DNA from: Croceicoccus sp. Ery15
GTDB taxonomy: Bacteria > Pseudomonadota > Alphaproteobacteria > Sphingomonadales > Sphingomonadaceae
NCBI RefSeq assembly: GCF_020985305.1
Contig: NZ_CP087588.1
Coordinates: 1,240,001-1,304,000, forward strand
Direction of reading: 5' to 3'
DNA length: 64,000 nt
Within the stretch, counting starts at the first letter, position 1. Every line of letters starts with the position of its first letter. Of this stretch, positions 11,611-20,531 are shown in pieces. Both the position numbers and the translations under genes were made by a program. A model generated the notes under the pieces. That model saw only the letters and a program-made list of their open reading frames with translations, was not told the DNA's origin and ran no database searches.

Positions 11611-12899
11611 TATTCAGCGGCCTCTGCCATGTTACCTGCCGCCACGATCCGGCGTTCAAGCTCGGGACGGAAATGCTTGATCAGGCCCTGGATCGGCCAT
11701 GCCGCCGCATCGCCAAGGGCGCAGATCGTGTGGCCTTCGACCTGTTTGGTGACCTGGAACAGCATGTCGATTTCCTCGACCGCCGCCTCGCCGGTGCGCA
11801 GGCGTTCCATCACGCGCCACATCCAGCCGGTGCCTTCGCGGCAAGGCGTGCACTGGCCGCAGCTTTCATGCTTGTAGAAATAGCTGAGACGGCTGATCGC
11901 CCTTACGATGTCGGTCGACTTGTCCATCACGATGACCGCGGCAGTGCCAAGGCCCGAGCCCTGTTCCTTGCAGCCATCGAAATCCATCGGCATGTCGAAA
12001 CACTGGTTCGCAGGCACCAGCGGCACCGACGAACCGCCGGGGATCACCGCGAGCAGATTGTCCCAACCGCAGCGAATGCCGCCGCAATGCTTTTCGATCA
12101 GTTCGCGGAAGGGGATGCCCATTTCTTCTTCCACAACGCAGGGGCGTTCGACATGCCCGCTGATCTGGAAGAGCTTGGTGCCCTTGTTATTCTCACGCCC
12201 GAAGCTGGAGAACCATGCCGCGCCGCGTCGCATGATCGTGGGCGCGACCGCGATGGATTCGACATTATTGACCGTGGTCGGGCAGCCATAAAGTCCCGCG
12301 CCTGCCGGAAACGGCGGCTTCAGGCGGGGCTGGCCCTTCTTGCCTTCAAGGCTTTCGATCATCGCGGTTTCTTCGCCGCAGATATAGGCGCCCGCGCCGC
12401 GATGGACGAAGACGTCGAAATCATAACCCGAACCGCTTGCGTTCTTGCCGATCAGGCCCGCGTCATAGGCCTCCTGCACGGCAGCGAACAGCACTTCGGC
12501 CTCGCGGATATATTCGCCGCGGATATAGATATAGGCAGCGCGCGCGCGCATCGCGAAACCGGCGACCAGCGCCCCTTCGATCAGCTTGTGCGGATCGTGA
12601 CGGATAATCTCGCGGTCCTTGCACGAACCGGGTTCGGATTCGTCGGCATTGATGACCAGAAAGCTGGGACGACCGTCGGGGCTTTCCTTGGGCATGAACG
12701 ACCATTTCAGACCGGTCGGGAAACCCGCGCCGCCGCGACCGCGCAGGCCCGATGCCTTGATCTCGTCGATGATCGCATCCTGCCCTTTGGCAAGGATGTC
12801 CTTGGTATTGTCCCAGTCGCCGCGCTTTTGCGCAGCGGACAGGTTCCACGGCTGATAGCCGTAGACGTTCGTGAAGATGCGGTCTTTATCAGCCAGCAT
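11610..12899 (-). CDS. nuoF: NADH-quinone oxidoreductase subunit F
   Basis: NADH-binding flavoprotein subunit of complex I; it oxidises NADH with FMN and passes electrons to cluster N3. The 429-residue sequence contains the FMN/NADH glycine-rich segments [16 protein letters not shown] and [12 protein letters not shown], and the 4Fe-4S motif [15 protein letters not shown] near the C-terminus. The N-terminus starts [17 protein letters not shown] 44-residue membrane protein gene precedes it with only three bases between. Confidence 0.98.
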   Translation of the reverse strand: MLADKDRIFTNVYGYQPWNLSAAQKRGDWDNTKDILAKGQDAIIDEIKASGLRGRGGAGFPTGLKWSFMPKESPDGRPSFLVINADESEPGSCKDREIIRHDPHKLIEGALVAGFAMRARAAYIYIRGEYIREAEVLFAAVQEAYDAGLIGKNASGSGYDFDVFVHRGAGAYICGEETAMIESLEGKKGQPRLKPPFPAGAGLYGCPTTVNNVESIAVAPTIMRRGAAWFSSFGRENNKGTKLFQISGHVERPCVVEEEMGIPFRELIEKHCGGIRCGWDNLLAVIPGGSSVPLVPANQCFDMPMDFDGCKEQGSGLGTAAVIVMDKSTDIVRAISRLSYFYKHESCGQCTPCREGTGWMWRVMERLRTGEAAVEEIDMLFQVTKQVEGHTICALGDAAAWPIQGLIKHFRPELERRIVAAGNMAEAAE

Positions 12900-12902
12900 C
12901 GG

Positions 12903-13037
12903 TCAAACTCCGAATACGAAAATAGCGGCGGCGATCAAGATCGCGACCAGCGCGACCGTCTTGACGACGCCCTTGAGGACTTTCCACGCGATAATCACAC
13001 CAAGCAGGGCGACCGCGATCGGGATCAAGCTTTCCAT
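12903..13037 (-). CDS. 44-residue single-span membrane protein in the nuo operon
   Basis: A short gene placed between nuoE and nuoF. The product starts MESLIPIAVALLGVIIAW and is almost entirely hydrophobic, with one or two membrane segments separated by KVLKGVVK. Its ATG overlaps the stop of the 55-residue gene upstream by one base (TGATG), and its stop lies three bases before nuoF. That tight packing inside a coupled operon is the main evidence that it is translated. I do not recognise the family. A role as a small accessory or assembly factor of complex I is an inference from position only. Confidence 0.7.
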   Translation of the reverse strand: MESLIPIAVALLGVIIAWKVLKGVVKTVALVAILIAAAIFVFGV

Positions 13038-13204
13038 CACTGGCCATCCTGCTTGCCGTTCTTGTACGAAAGTGCGAGGAATACAGCGCCCAGCGCGACA
13101 AAGCTGGCGCCCATGGCGGTGTTCTGCGTAGCGAAGAAAATCGCCGCCGCGAACATAAAGCCAGCGCTTGCGAAACGGTAATTGCGTTGCTGAAGCGAGG
13201 CCAT
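13037..13204 (-). CDS. 55-residue membrane protein in the nuo operon
   Basis: The product begins MASLQQRNYRFASAGFMFAA, carries two short hydrophobic stretches (about residues 12-24 and 31-45) and ends in a charged tail KNGKQDGQ. It may be a two-helix membrane hairpin. The ATG shares one base with the nuoE stop and the stop shares one base with the ATG of the next small gene, so both junctions are TGATG. Such double coupling strongly suggests real translation. I cannot name a family; the function is unknown and complex I association is an inference from context. Confidence 0.72.
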   Translation of the reverse strand: MASLQQRNYRFASAGFMFAAAIFFATQNTAMGASFVALGAVFLALSYKNGKQDGQ

Positions 13205-13872
13205 CACCATTCACCCCGGTAATCGTGGTTTTCGTCCACCATCGCGGTCAGCGTGGTCGGGCCGCCGACGGGTTCGACGGTGTGACGGGCCGGATCCTGC
13301 GTGCCTTCCTTGGGCGTTTCGCCCTTGGCCAGCGCGTCGAGCACGGCGTCGAAACGCTCGGCCGTCAGATCCTCGTAATTGCCGTCATTGATCTGGACCA
13401 TGGGGGCGCTGGCGCAATTGCCCATGCACTCCACCTCGGTCAGCGTCCACATGCCGTCGTCGGTCGTGTGCCCCTTTTTCATGCCGCGCGCCTTGCAGCG
13501 GTCCATGATGTCGTCGCTGCCGCGCAGCCAGCACGGGGTGGTGCCGCACACCTGCACGTGGAATTTGCCCACGGGAACAAGGTTGTACATGGTGTAAAAG
13601 CTGGCCACCTCGACCACGCGGATCACCGGCATGTCGAGATAGGTCGCCACATATTCCATCACCGGAATCGGCAGCCAACCCTGCGTGCCGGTTTCCTCGC
13701 CCACTTGCCGCTGCGCGTAATCGAGCAGCGCCATGACGGCCGATTTCTGACGACCCTCGGGATAGCGGGCAATCGCCGCCCTGGCTTTCGCGTCCCATTC
13801 GGGATTGAACGCAAAACCGCCCCAGCGGGCGCGCAATTCAGGCGTATCGGGTTCGAGGTAACGGTCGGCCAT
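13204..13872 (-). CDS. nuoE: NADH-quinone oxidoreductase subunit E
   Basis: Thioredoxin-like peripheral subunit of complex I holding the 2Fe-2S cluster N1a. Ligand cysteines are visible in CGTTPCWLRG and ECMGNCASAPM. The first half has the helical bundle with WLPIPVMEYVATYLDMP and ASFYTMYNL. I start at ATG 13872 (MADRYLEPDTPELRARW), which overlaps the preceding gene's stop (TAATG); the longer in-frame form adds an unconserved leader. The 222-residue product has a C-terminal tail of about 50 residues beyond the cluster domain, common in alphaproteobacteria. Confidence 0.96.
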   Translation of the reverse strand: MADRYLEPDTPELRARWGGFAFNPEWDAKARAAIARYPEGRQKSAVMALLDYAQRQVGEETGTQGWLPIPVMEYVATYLDMPVIRVVEVASFYTMYNLVPVGKFHVQVCGTTPCWLRGSDDIMDRCKARGMKKGHTTDDGMWTLTEVECMGNCASAPMVQINDGNYEDLTAERFDAVLDALAKGETPKEGTQDPARHTVEPVGGPTTLTAMVDENHDYRGEW

Positions 13873-14207
13873 TAGCGGATGAACTCCACCCGAGAGCATT
13901 TGTCGCCCTCGAAACTATAGACGGCAAGCACGTCGAAGGGCTGCGCATCGGCGCTGCGCCACACGCGTTCGTGCAGGGTGACGAAAGTGCCGAACTGCTT
14001 TGCATCGATCACTTCGGCGCGGTTTTCGGGAAATTCGGCGAACATCGCTTTCAGACCGGCGCGCGTTCCTTCACGCCCATCGCGCACGACAGCGCCGCGA
14101 TAACCCGCTTCGCAGGCATCCTCGGTCATCAGGGCGACATAGGCGTCGGCATCCTGCGCATTGTAATGCGCGATCATCTGCCGTGCGGTTTCCAGATTGT
14201 CGGTCAT
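13872..14207 (-). CDS. SnoaL/NTF2-like protein in the nuo operon
   Basis: A 111-residue protein starting MTDNLETARQMIAHYNAQDA. The pattern, an N-terminal helix with AQDADAYVALMTEDAC, then ...GRAGLKAMFAEFP-type residues and beta strands ending VLAVYSFEGDKCSRVEFIR, fits the nuclear-transport-factor-2 / SnoaL cone fold. Such proteins are often small isomerases or binding proteins, but no catalytic set can be assigned here. Its stop overlaps the nuoE start (TAATG) and it follows the 62-residue membrane protein gene. Extra reading frames inside nuo operons are known in Paracoccus and Rhodobacter; whether this one is related is unknown. Confidence 0.8.
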   Translation of the reverse strand: MTDNLETARQMIAHYNAQDADAYVALMTEDACEAGYRGAVVRDGREGTRAGLKAMFAEFPENRAEVIDAKQFGTFVTLHERVWRSADAQPFDVLAVYSFEGDKCSRVEFIR

Positions 14208-14217
14208 AGTCTCGGTC

Positions 14218-14406
14218 TCAGCCACGCGGACCTCCGCGGCGGCGTTTCCAGTTTCGGTATTGCGACTGCCCGAAGGCAAAGAATTCATAGCCCGCGACGC
14301 AGGCGATCAGTTCGGGCAGCCAGTAATTGGTATTGAACCCCAGCAGCAATGCACCGAAGAACACCGCGATCAGGGCAAGCCCCGTTCCCGATGCCAGCAC
14401 GCTCAT
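14218..14406 (-). CDS. 62-residue membrane protein between nuoD and nuoE
   Basis: Starts MSVLASGTGLALIAVFFGAL; two hydrophobic segments (about residues 5-24 and 29-45) are followed by a basic tail containing RNWKRRRGG. The basic C-terminus would lie in the cytoplasm by the positive-inside rule, so a hairpin with both ends inside is likely. The gene lies 20 bases after the nuoD stop and 10 before the NTF2-like gene. The family is not recognised. It could be a lineage-specific complex I accessory protein; this is inference from position. Confidence 0.7.
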   Translation of the reverse strand: MSVLASGTGLALIAVFFGALLLGFNTNYWLPELIACVAGYEFFAFGQSQYRNWKRRRGGPRG

Positions 14407-14426
14407 CTGCTCGGAATGCGACAGGT

Positions 14427-15638
14427 TCAACGGTCGCACTCCCCGAACACCACGTCGATCGCCCCCAGAATGGCGGTCGCGTCGGGCAGCATGTGACCCT
14501 TGCACATCATGTCCATCGCCTGAAGATGGCTGAACGCGGTCGGGCGGATCTTGCAGCGATAGGGCTTGTTGCTGCCGTCGCTGACCAGATAGACGCCGAA
14601 TTCGCCCTTGGGGCTTTCGGTCGCCACGTAAACCTCGCCCGCAGGGACATGGAACCCCTCGGTATACAGCTTGAAGTGGTGGATCAGCGCTTCCATCGAC
14701 TGCTTCATCTCGCCGCGTTTGGGGGGCGAAACCTTGCGGTCGTCGGATGCGATCGGCCCTTCGGGCATTTCGGCGAGACATTGCTTGATGATCCGCGCCG
14801 ACTGATAGACCTCTTCGACGCGGACCATGAAGCGATCGTAGCAATCGCCATTGGTGCCGACGGGAATTTCGAAATCCATCCTGTCGTAAACATCATAGGG
14901 CTGCGACTTGCGCAGGTCCCAGGCAATGCCGCTGCCGCGGATCAGCGGGCCGGAAAAGCCCCACTTCACCGCATCGTCCTTGCTGACGATGGCGATGTCG
15001 ACATTGCGCTGCTTGAAGATGCGATTGTCCATCACCAGGCTCATCGCGTCGCCGAACAGTTCGGGCAGACGCTTGTCCACCCAGTCGCCGATATCGGTGA
15101 GCAGCTTCAGCGGCACGTCCTGATGCACGCCGCCGGGACGGAACCATGCGCTGTGCATGCGCGCACCCGAAGCCCGCTCGAAGAAATTGAGGCAATCCTC
15201 GCGCAGTTCGAACACCCACAGGTTCGGCGTCATCGCGCCCACGTCCATAACGTGCGACCCGATGTTGAGCATGTGGTTGCAGATGCGCGTCAGTTCCGCG
15301 AACAACACGCGCAGATATTGCGCGCGCTGCGGAACCTCGACATTCAGCAGCTTTTCGATGGCGAGCACATAGCTGTATTCCTGCGCCAGCGGCGAGCAGT
15401 AATCCAGCCGGTCGAAATAGGGCAACGCCTGCAGATAGGTCTTGTATTCGATCAGCTTTTCGGTGCCGCGGTGCAGCAGGCCGACATGCGGATCGATACG
15501 CTCGATAATCTCGCCGTCAAGCTCCATCACCATGCGCAGCACGCCATGCGCTGCCGGGTGCTGGGGCCCGAAGTTGATCGTGTAATTGGTGATGACCTCG
15601 TCGCCGGTTGTGGGCGACTGTTCGAGTTGCAGGCTCAT
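14427..15638 (-). CDS. nuoD: NADH-quinone oxidoreductase subunit D
   Basis: The 49-kDa-type subunit of complex I, related to the large subunit of NiFe hydrogenases; it forms the quinone site with NuoB. The 403-residue protein has [20 protein letters not shown] near the N-terminus (quinone-binding His/Tyr region), [21 protein letters not shown] and a C-terminal [10 protein letters not shown], all conserved. It is not fused to NuoC, unlike in E. coli. The ATG overlaps the nuoC stop (ATGA). Confidence 0.98.
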   Translation of the reverse strand: MSLQLEQSPTTGDEVITNYTINFGPQHPAAHGVLRMVMELDGEIIERIDPHVGLLHRGTEKLIEYKTYLQALPYFDRLDYCSPLAQEYSYVLAIEKLLNVEVPQRAQYLRVLFAELTRICNHMLNIGSHVMDVGAMTPNLWVFELREDCLNFFERASGARMHSAWFRPGGVHQDVPLKLLTDIGDWVDKRLPELFGDAMSLVMDNRIFKQRNVDIAIVSKDDAVKWGFSGPLIRGSGIAWDLRKSQPYDVYDRMDFEIPVGTNGDCYDRFMVRVEEVYQSARIIKQCLAEMPEGPIASDDRKVSPPKRGEMKQSMEALIHHFKLYTEGFHVPAGEVYVATESPKGEFGVYLVSDGSNKPYRCKIRPTAFSHLQAMDMMCKGHMLPDATAILGAIDVVFGECDR

Positions 15639-16516
15639 GCGTCCTTACCCTTCTCGCCGCCCTCATCCGCGTCCGGATCGTTCTTGTCGACTTCGGTCGC
15701 GCCTTCGGTGTCGGCGGTCTTGCCCTCGCGCCGTGGCTGGCCTTCGCGGCTTTCGGTCGGCTCCGGAGCGTCGGAAGCCTTGCCTGCGTCGCCTTCGGGC
15801 GCCTTTTCTGCCGCCTTGGCGTCGGTTTTGGCGCCCGCACCGGTATCCTTGGGACTGTCGGTAGTCTTGGGCTTGTCCACCGGCGGCGGTGCGGGTGTTT
15901 CGGCGGCCTTTTCATCGCCGGGCAGCACGTAGTCAGCGCCTTCCCACGGACTCATGAAATCGAAGCTGCGGAAATCCTGCGTCAGTTCCACGGGCTGATA
16001 GACGACGCGCTTTTCATCTTCGGAGTAGCGCAGTTCGACATGGCCCGTCAGCGGGAAATCCTTGCGGAACGGATGCCCTTCGAAGCCATAATCGGTCAGG
16101 ATGCGGCGCAGGTCGGTATTGCCGGCGAACAGCACGCCGAACATGTCGAAAACCTCGCGCTCCAACCATCCGGCGACAGGCCAGATATCGGTCACGGTCG
16201 GCACCGGCTTTGCCTCGTCGGTACAGGTCTTGACGATGATGCGATGGTTCCTGGTAAGCGACAGGAGGCAATAGCACACCTCGAACCGCTCGGCCCGCGA
16301 GGGATAGTCGACGCCCGCGATTTCCATCAGTTGCTGGTAATCATGCGCATCGCGCAACAGGCGCAGCGCGGCATTCAGCTGCGCACGCTCGACCGTCAGC
16401 AGAATTTCGCCATGCTCTTCATGCGCCTCGACCAGCATCGGGCCGAGAGCCGATGCCAGCGCATCCTTCACGCCGTCATTGGGCGCAAATCGGGGAGCGG
16501 AATGAATGACAGCCAT
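15635..16516 (-). CDS. nuoC: NADH-quinone oxidoreductase subunit C with long charged tail
   Basis: The 30-kDa-type subunit of the complex I peripheral arm. The conserved core, about residues 20-195, contains [33 protein letters not shown] and [21 protein letters not shown] (read in parts). The C-terminal 93 residues are a low-complexity Pro/Ala/Lys/Asp/Glu tail that is not in the core family. Start ATG 16516 overlaps the nuoB stop (TGATG); a longer in-frame start at 16600 was rejected because the added residues overlap nuoB and match nothing in the family. The tail is probably disordered. Confidence 0.95.
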   Translation of the reverse strand: MAVIHSAPRFAPNDGVKDALASALGPMLVEAHEEHGEILLTVERAQLNAALRLLRDAHDYQQLMEIAGVDYPSRAERFEVCYCLLSLTRNHRIIVKTCTDEAKPVPTVTDIWPVAGWLEREVFDMFGVLFAGNTDLRRILTDYGFEGHPFRKDFPLTGHVELRYSEDEKRVVYQPVELTQDFRSFDFMSPWEGADYVLPGDEKAAETPAPPPVDKPKTTDSPKDTGAGAKTDAKAAEKAPEGDAGKASDAPEPTESREGQPRREGKTADTEGATEVDKNDPDADEGGEKGKDA

Positions 16517-17067
16517 CAGCGTTTCACCGTGCCTTCGCGGCGGATCTTTCGCTGCAATTGCATCACGCCATACAGCAGCGCCTCTGCCGTGGGAGGGCAA
16601 CCGGGGACATAGATATCAACCGGCACGATCCGGTCGCAACCGCGCACCACCGAATAGCTGTAATGGTAATAGCCGCCGCCATTCGCGCACGAACCCATGC
16701 TGATGACATATTTGGGATCGGACATCTGGTCGTACACCTTGCGCAGTGCCGGTGCCATCTTATTGCACAGCGTGCCCGCGACGATCATCACGTCGGACTG
16801 GCGCGGCGATGCACGCGGGGCGGCGCCGAAACGCTCCATGTCATAGCGCGGCATGTTCACGTGGATCATTTCCACGGCGCAGCAGGCCAGACCGAACGTC
16901 ATCCACCACAGCGAACCGGTACGCGCCCACTGGAACAGTTCTTCCGTGCTGGTCAGCAGGAAGCCCTTGTCGTTCACTTCGGTCGACAGGGCGTTGAAAT
17001 AGTCGGCGTCGGGCTGGCGCACTTCGCCAGCTTGCGCGGCGGCGGGAAGAGTTTGATCTACTCCCAT
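16516..17067 (-). CDS. nuoB: NADH-quinone oxidoreductase subunit B
   Basis: Subunit carrying the last cluster, N2, which hands electrons to quinone. The ligand cysteines are visible as [10 protein letters not shown] (tandem Cys), GTLCNKMAP / GSCANGGG and [15 protein letters not shown] start at ATG 17067 ([16 protein letters not shown]), which overlaps the end of nuoA by ten bases; an upstream in-frame start at 17178 lies wholly inside nuoA. The 183-residue length fits the alphaproteobacterial and mitochondrial PSST type. Confidence 0.97.
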   Translation of the reverse strand: MGVDQTLPAAAQAGEVRQPDADYFNALSTEVNDKGFLLTSTEELFQWARTGSLWWMTFGLACCAVEMIHVNMPRYDMERFGAAPRASPRQSDVMIVAGTLCNKMAPALRKVYDQMSDPKYVISMGSCANGGGYYHYSYSVVRGCDRIVPVDIYVPGCPPTAEALLYGVMQLQRKIRREGTVKR

Positions 17068-17432
17068 TCCAGCGCTCCCTTCTTCCATGCATAGGCAAAG
17101 CCGATGATCAGTTCGAACAGGAATACCATCATGGTGATCCAGCCCGGCCATCCGGTCAGATCGAGGCTGACGGCCCATGGGAACAGGAACGCGGCCTCAA
17201 GATCGAAAATGATGAACAGGATCGCCACCAGATAGAACCGCACGTCGAACTGGCTGCGCGGATCCTCGAACGCGGGAAAGCCGCATTCATACTCCGACAG
17301 CTTTTCCGCGTCGGGGTTGTGCGAACCCGTCAGGCGCGACACGCCCATCGGCAGGAATACGAAGAGGGCGGAGAGCCCCAGCGCGATCACCAGGAATATG
17401 AAGATCGGCAGATATTGTGACAGGTCGACCAA
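17058..17432 (-). CDS. nuoA: NADH-quinone oxidoreductase subunit A
   Basis: Three-helix membrane subunit of complex I (ND3 homologue). The 124-residue product has the diagnostic loop [21 protein letters not shown] with the switching cysteine, then [21 protein letters not shown]. No ATG precedes the first membrane helix in frame; translation most likely starts at TTG 17432 with a good ribosome site (AGAGAGG) some six to seven bases upstream. It is the first gene of the operon; the 128 bases before it must hold the nuo promoter. Confidence 0.96.
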   Translation of the reverse strand: MVDLSQYLPIFIFLVIALGLSALFVFLPMGVSRLTGSHNPDAEKLSEYECGFPAFEDPRSQFDVRFYLVAILFIIFDLEAAFLFPWAVSLDLTGWPGWITMMVFLFELIIGFAYAWKKGALEWE

Positions 17433-17560
17433 AAGGCCCTCTCTGGCTGTATGCCGCGATAACGGACTTCAAGTTTGCGGATAACATCGCACCCGCGAAA
17501 TGCGCCCTAGGCAACGGCGCGCCGCTGCGCAAGGGGGCTGAACGCCCCTAAATGCAGGGC
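17433..17560 (-). promoter_or_regulatory. Upstream region of the nuo operon
   Basis: The 128 bases between the prepilin peptidase stop and the nuoA start, read on the minus strand, must carry the promoter of the complex I operon unless it is read through. A short G/C stem (5 pairs, about 17534-17548) right after the upstream stop could slow or end transcription but lacks a U run. I could not pick convincing -35/-10 boxes; an AT-richer stretch with TTGAAG lies about 55 bases before the start codon. Confidence 0.35.
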
Positions 17561-18367
17561 TTAGGGGGTAAGCAGCGAAAAACCTGCGAAACTGACCGCG
17601 ATGGTTGCCAGTGAAAGCAGTGTGCCCAGCGGCAGGGCAAGGCCAGAGTCGCTCTCGTTCCCGGCGGAATCGCCAGGATCGGACGACTTGCCGTGCATCA
17701 AGTTCGCCGCGGCAATTGCGATCCCCAATCCGGCCGCCAGCAACACAATAAAACAAACGCCCAGCGGCCCTGCCCACAGGCCGATCGCGCCCATCAGGGG
17801 TGGATCGGCGCTGCCCATCCCGTCCCTGCCGCGTATGGCCCGAAACAGCAGCGCGGGTGCAGCCAGCAGCACAAAGCCAAGCCCGCCGCCCGCAAGCTGA
17901 CGCAACAGCAGGGGAAGCCATTGCTGCCCGTCCAATGCCGCCACAGCCGGTATCATCAGCGCACTGAACGCCAGTATCGCGATCCCCACCGGCGGCAAAT
18001 GGAACGAGCACCAGTCCGACAAGCCCAGCACCAGCAATTGCCACCCCAGAATGGCGGCCAAAATGGCAGTCAGCGGATCGGGCATGAACAGCCACGCGGC
18101 AATGCCGATGGTCGCCCCCGCCACTTCGGCCAATGGCTGCAAGGGATCGATCGGCGCGCGGCAAGTGCGGCAACGCCCCGCCAGCATCAGGAATGACAGC
18201 ATCGGTACAAGATCGGCGATTCCCAACACGCGCCCGCACGAATCGCAACGGGAACGCCCCGTCACCACGCTGTCGCCGCGCGCGATGCGCAGTGCAGCGG
18301 CACCGGCAAAGCTGCCGATCACGGCACCGGTCACGCCCAGCAGAGTCGGAAGAAAAAATGCCATCAT
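17561..18367 (-). CDS. Prepilin peptidase (A24 family, GspO/PilD-like)
   Basis: Membrane aspartic protease that cleaves and N-methylates type IV prepilins or type II secretion pseudopilins. The sequence shows the cytoplasmic zinc-type pairs CDSCGR and CRTCRAP, a GSFAGAAALRIARGD segment like the family GSFLNV box, and two candidate catalytic aspartates, in LSDWCSFHLPP and in SADPPLMGAIGLWAG. Both aspartate motifs are divergent from the usual forms. About seven membrane helices follow. I start at ATG 18367 (MMAFFLPTLLGV); an in-frame start at 18448 overlaps the preceding gene by 22 bases. No pilus or secretion genes are nearby. Confidence 0.8.
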   Translation of the reverse strand: MMAFFLPTLLGVTGAVIGSFAGAAALRIARGDSVVTGRSRCDSCGRVLGIADLVPMLSFLMLAGRCRTCRAPIDPLQPLAEVAGATIGIAAWLFMPDPLTAILAAILGWQLLVLGLSDWCSFHLPPVGIAILAFSALMIPAVAALDGQQWLPLLLRQLAGGGLGFVLLAAPALLFRAIRGRDGMGSADPPLMGAIGLWAGPLGVCFIVLLAAGLGIAIAAANLMHGKSSDPGDSAGNESDSGLALPLGTLLSLATIAVSFAGFSLLTP

Positions 18368-18426
18368 CGTATCGGCCGAACCGAACAGCGCCGCCGCCCT
18401 TGCCTCGATCAGCGGATAATGATCGA

Positions 18427-18921
18427 TCAGGGTTCCCCGTCGCCCCACAGCCGGTCCTGCCGGACCCAGCCTTCCTGCATCGGACCTTCGCGTTCACCGA
18501 CGGCGAATCGGCACCACCCTTGGTCGCATTCGCCCAGCCAGCCGGTGACGCCGGGTTCCAGTTGCCACAACAGCTTGGCATCGTCGGCAGGTAAGGCACG
18601 CATCATGACATTGTCGTCGCCGGTCACGATGGCGCTGCGTTCGCGGCTGAGGAAGCGCGAAACCACCCAGCCCCGCGTGCCATCGGGGTCTTCCACCAGT
18701 CGCCAGCCCGAAAGGCGGCGCACCACTTTAACTGGCAGACCCTTGCGCTGGTAAACCCACAGGATCTTGTAACTGCCCCCCGGCCCCACGCGCATATTCG
18801 CCTTGTCGGTAGTGAGCGAGGCCCAATAGGGCACCTCGTCCGTATCCTGCGCGGCAGCGGGCAAAGCCGGCGCGATACTGGCGCATAACAGGCTGGCAAG
18901 AAGGATCCGGCGAAGCGTCAT
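18427..18921 (-). CDS. Exported SH3-domain protein
   Basis: A 164-residue secreted protein: MTLRRILLASLLCASIAPALPAAAQ looks like a Sec signal peptide cleaved after AAA (about residue 23). The mature part has two bacterial SH3-like repeats: NMRVGPGGSYKILWVYQRKG and NVMMRALPADDAKLLWQLEPG. Such domains usually bind peptidoglycan or mediate periplasmic contacts. I start at ATG 18921 because the longer frame adds a leader with no signal-like character. It is divergent from the dehydrogenase gene at 19038 and upstream of the prepilin peptidase. Confidence 0.85.
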   Translation of the reverse strand: MTLRRILLASLLCASIAPALPAAAQDTDEVPYWASLTTDKANMRVGPGGSYKILWVYQRKGLPVKVVRRLSGWRLVEDPDGTRGWVVSRFLSRERSAIVTGDDNVMMRALPADDAKLLWQLEPGVTGWLGECDQGWCRFAVGEREGPMQEGWVRQDRLWGDGEP

Positions 18922-19037
18922 TCCCTTCGCATAGCCCCGCCCGCCGGTCGCGCCAAGATGGCGGATGCAGCCACCCACACCGGCGATCGTGCGAAGCCTG
19001 TTGACCACGCCGCCCGTCGCAGCGTAGCGCCGCAACC

Positions 19038-20087
19038 ATGGCCCAATCCGATCCCGAGGCAGCCCGACCGATGTCCGAACCCGCACATGCGACCGCCCGC
19101 CGGATCGACGGCAAGCCCCGCGTCGTCGTTACCCGCAGGCTGATGCCCGCGATCGAGGCGCGGATGGCCGAATTGTTCGATACCGCGCTCAATCCCGACG
19201 ATCACGCCTTCACGCGGGAGGAACTGGCGACGGCGATGGCCGGTTGCGACGTGCTGGTCCCGACCGTGACCGACGATATCGATGCCGCGCTGATCGAAGG
19301 GGCAGGCGACAGGCTGCGCATGATCGCCAATTTCGGCGCGGGAACGGACCATATCGCACTGGGCGCGGCACGCGCGCGGCGGATCGTGGTGACCAATACG
19401 CCCGGCGTGTTCACCGACGACACCGCCGATCTGACCATGGCGCTGCTGATCGGCGTCATCCGTCGCATGCGCGAAGGTACGCGGATTGTGCGGCACGGCG
19501 AATGGACGGGGTGGAGCCCCACCGGCATGCTCGGCCGGTCTCTGGGCGGCAAAACACTGGGCATTATCGGCATGGGTCGCATCGGCCAGGCCGTCGCCCA
19601 TCGCGCCCGCGCGTTCGGTCTGCGCATCGCCTATCACAACCGCCGCCGCCTGCCCGAATCGGTCGAACGTATGCTGGGCGCGGAATATGCAGGCGATGTC
19701 GACAGCCTGCTTGGCAAAAGCGATATCGTCACCCTGCATTGCCCGACCAGCGCCGCCACGCATCATCTGATCGACGCGCGCCGGATCGCGCTGATGAAGG
19801 ATGGCGCGGTGATCGTGAACACCGGACGCGGCGATCTGATCGATCAGGAAGCCATGATCGCCGCGCTGGAAAACGGCCATCTGTGGGGTGCCGGCCTCGA
19901 TGTCTATCCGGACGAGCCGATGGTCGATCCGCGGCTGATCGCGCACCCCTATGTGATCACCCAGCCCCATATCGGCAGCGCCACCGAAGAGGGACGGACC
20001 GCGGCGGGCATGAAGATCCTCGCCAATATTCAAAGCTGGGTTGATGGCCACAGCCCGCCCGACCGCGTGATCGAGGGTTACGCCTGA
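19038..20087 (+). CDS. D-isomer-specific 2-hydroxyacid dehydrogenase (glyoxylate/hydroxypyruvate reductase-like)
   Basis: NAD(P)-dependent reductase of 2-ketoacids, probably glyoxylate or hydroxypyruvate. The 349-residue protein has FGAGTDHIALGAARARRIVVTNTPGVFTDDTADL (in pieces NFGAGTDHI and TNTPGVFTDDTADL), the Rossmann motif GIIGMGRIGQAVA, the substrate Arg in NTGRGDLID, the Glu in DVYPDEP and the catalytic His in QPHIGSATEEGR. All three catalytic residues are present. The start may be ATG 19038 or ATG 19071; the first 20 residues are not conserved. It is a single plus-strand gene facing the minus-strand GFA gene. Confidence 0.92.
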   Translation: MAQSDPEAARPMSEPAHATARRIDGKPRVVVTRRLMPAIEARMAELFDTALNPDDHAFTREELATAMAGCDVLVPTVTDDIDAALIEGAGDRLRMIANFGAGTDHIALGAARARRIVVTNTPGVFTDDTADLTMALLIGVIRRMREGTRIVRHGEWTGWSPTGMLGRSLGGKTLGIIGMGRIGQAVAHRARAFGLRIAYHNRRRLPESVERMLGAEYAGDVDSLLGKSDIVTLHCPTSAATHHLIDARRIALMKDGAVIVNTGRGDLIDQEAMIAALENGHLWGAGLDVYPDEPMVDPRLIAHPYVITQPHIGSATEEGRTAAGMKILANIQSWVDGHSPPDRVIEGYA

Positions 20088-20091
20088 GCGA

Positions 20092-20496
20092 TCAGTCCGC
20101 GGTGTAGCGCAAGATGCCCGAACGACGGGTCGCGCCCGTATCCTTGGGGTGGGCCTGCCCGTTCAGCACTTCGACTTCGGGAAAATCGAACGGGCTCATC
20201 CCTTCGAGGCAGGCGACATTCACGCCATATTGCGTGGGGTTCGAACGGCGCTGGTGATGCGTGTAAATGCCGCAATTCCCGCAGAAATAATGATTCGCCG
20301 CGCCGGTGTTGAATTGATAAAGGCGCAGCGCATCCTCTCCGGCCAGCAGGGTGAAGCGGTCCAGCGGCGCGCTGACCGCGACGGCCCCGCGCATCCGGCA
20401 GAGCGAACAGTCGCACCGGCGGGCAGAGGCCAGATCGACCTCCGCCTCGAAGCGGACGCTACCGCAGTGACAGGCCCCCTTTTTCAGTTCTCCCAT
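20092..20496 (-). CDS. GFA/CENP-V-family zinc protein
   Basis: A 134-residue protein of the glutathione-dependent formaldehyde-activating (GFA) fold. Seven or so cysteines follow the family pattern: GACHCGSVRFEAEV, RRCDCSLCRMRGA and YFCGNCGIYTHH, binding two zinc ions. Most members have no proven formaldehyde activity, so the biochemical role is open. Its stop converges on the dehydrogenase with only four bases between. Length is typical (120-150). Confidence 0.9.
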   Translation of the reverse strand: MGELKKGACHCGSVRFEAEVDLASARRCDCSLCRMRGAVAVSAPLDRFTLLAGEDALRLYQFNTGAANHYFCGNCGIYTHHQRRSNPTQYGVNVACLEGMSPFDFPEVEVLNGQAHPKDTGATRRSGILRYTAD

Positions 20497-20531
20497 CGTC
20501 TGCGGCTTCCTTTTTCCGGTGGTCGGGCCGG

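Noticed and set aside
9634..11877. A 747-codon plus-strand frame opposite nuoG
   Set aside because: Antisense to nuoG, Arg/His-rich as expected of such shadows.
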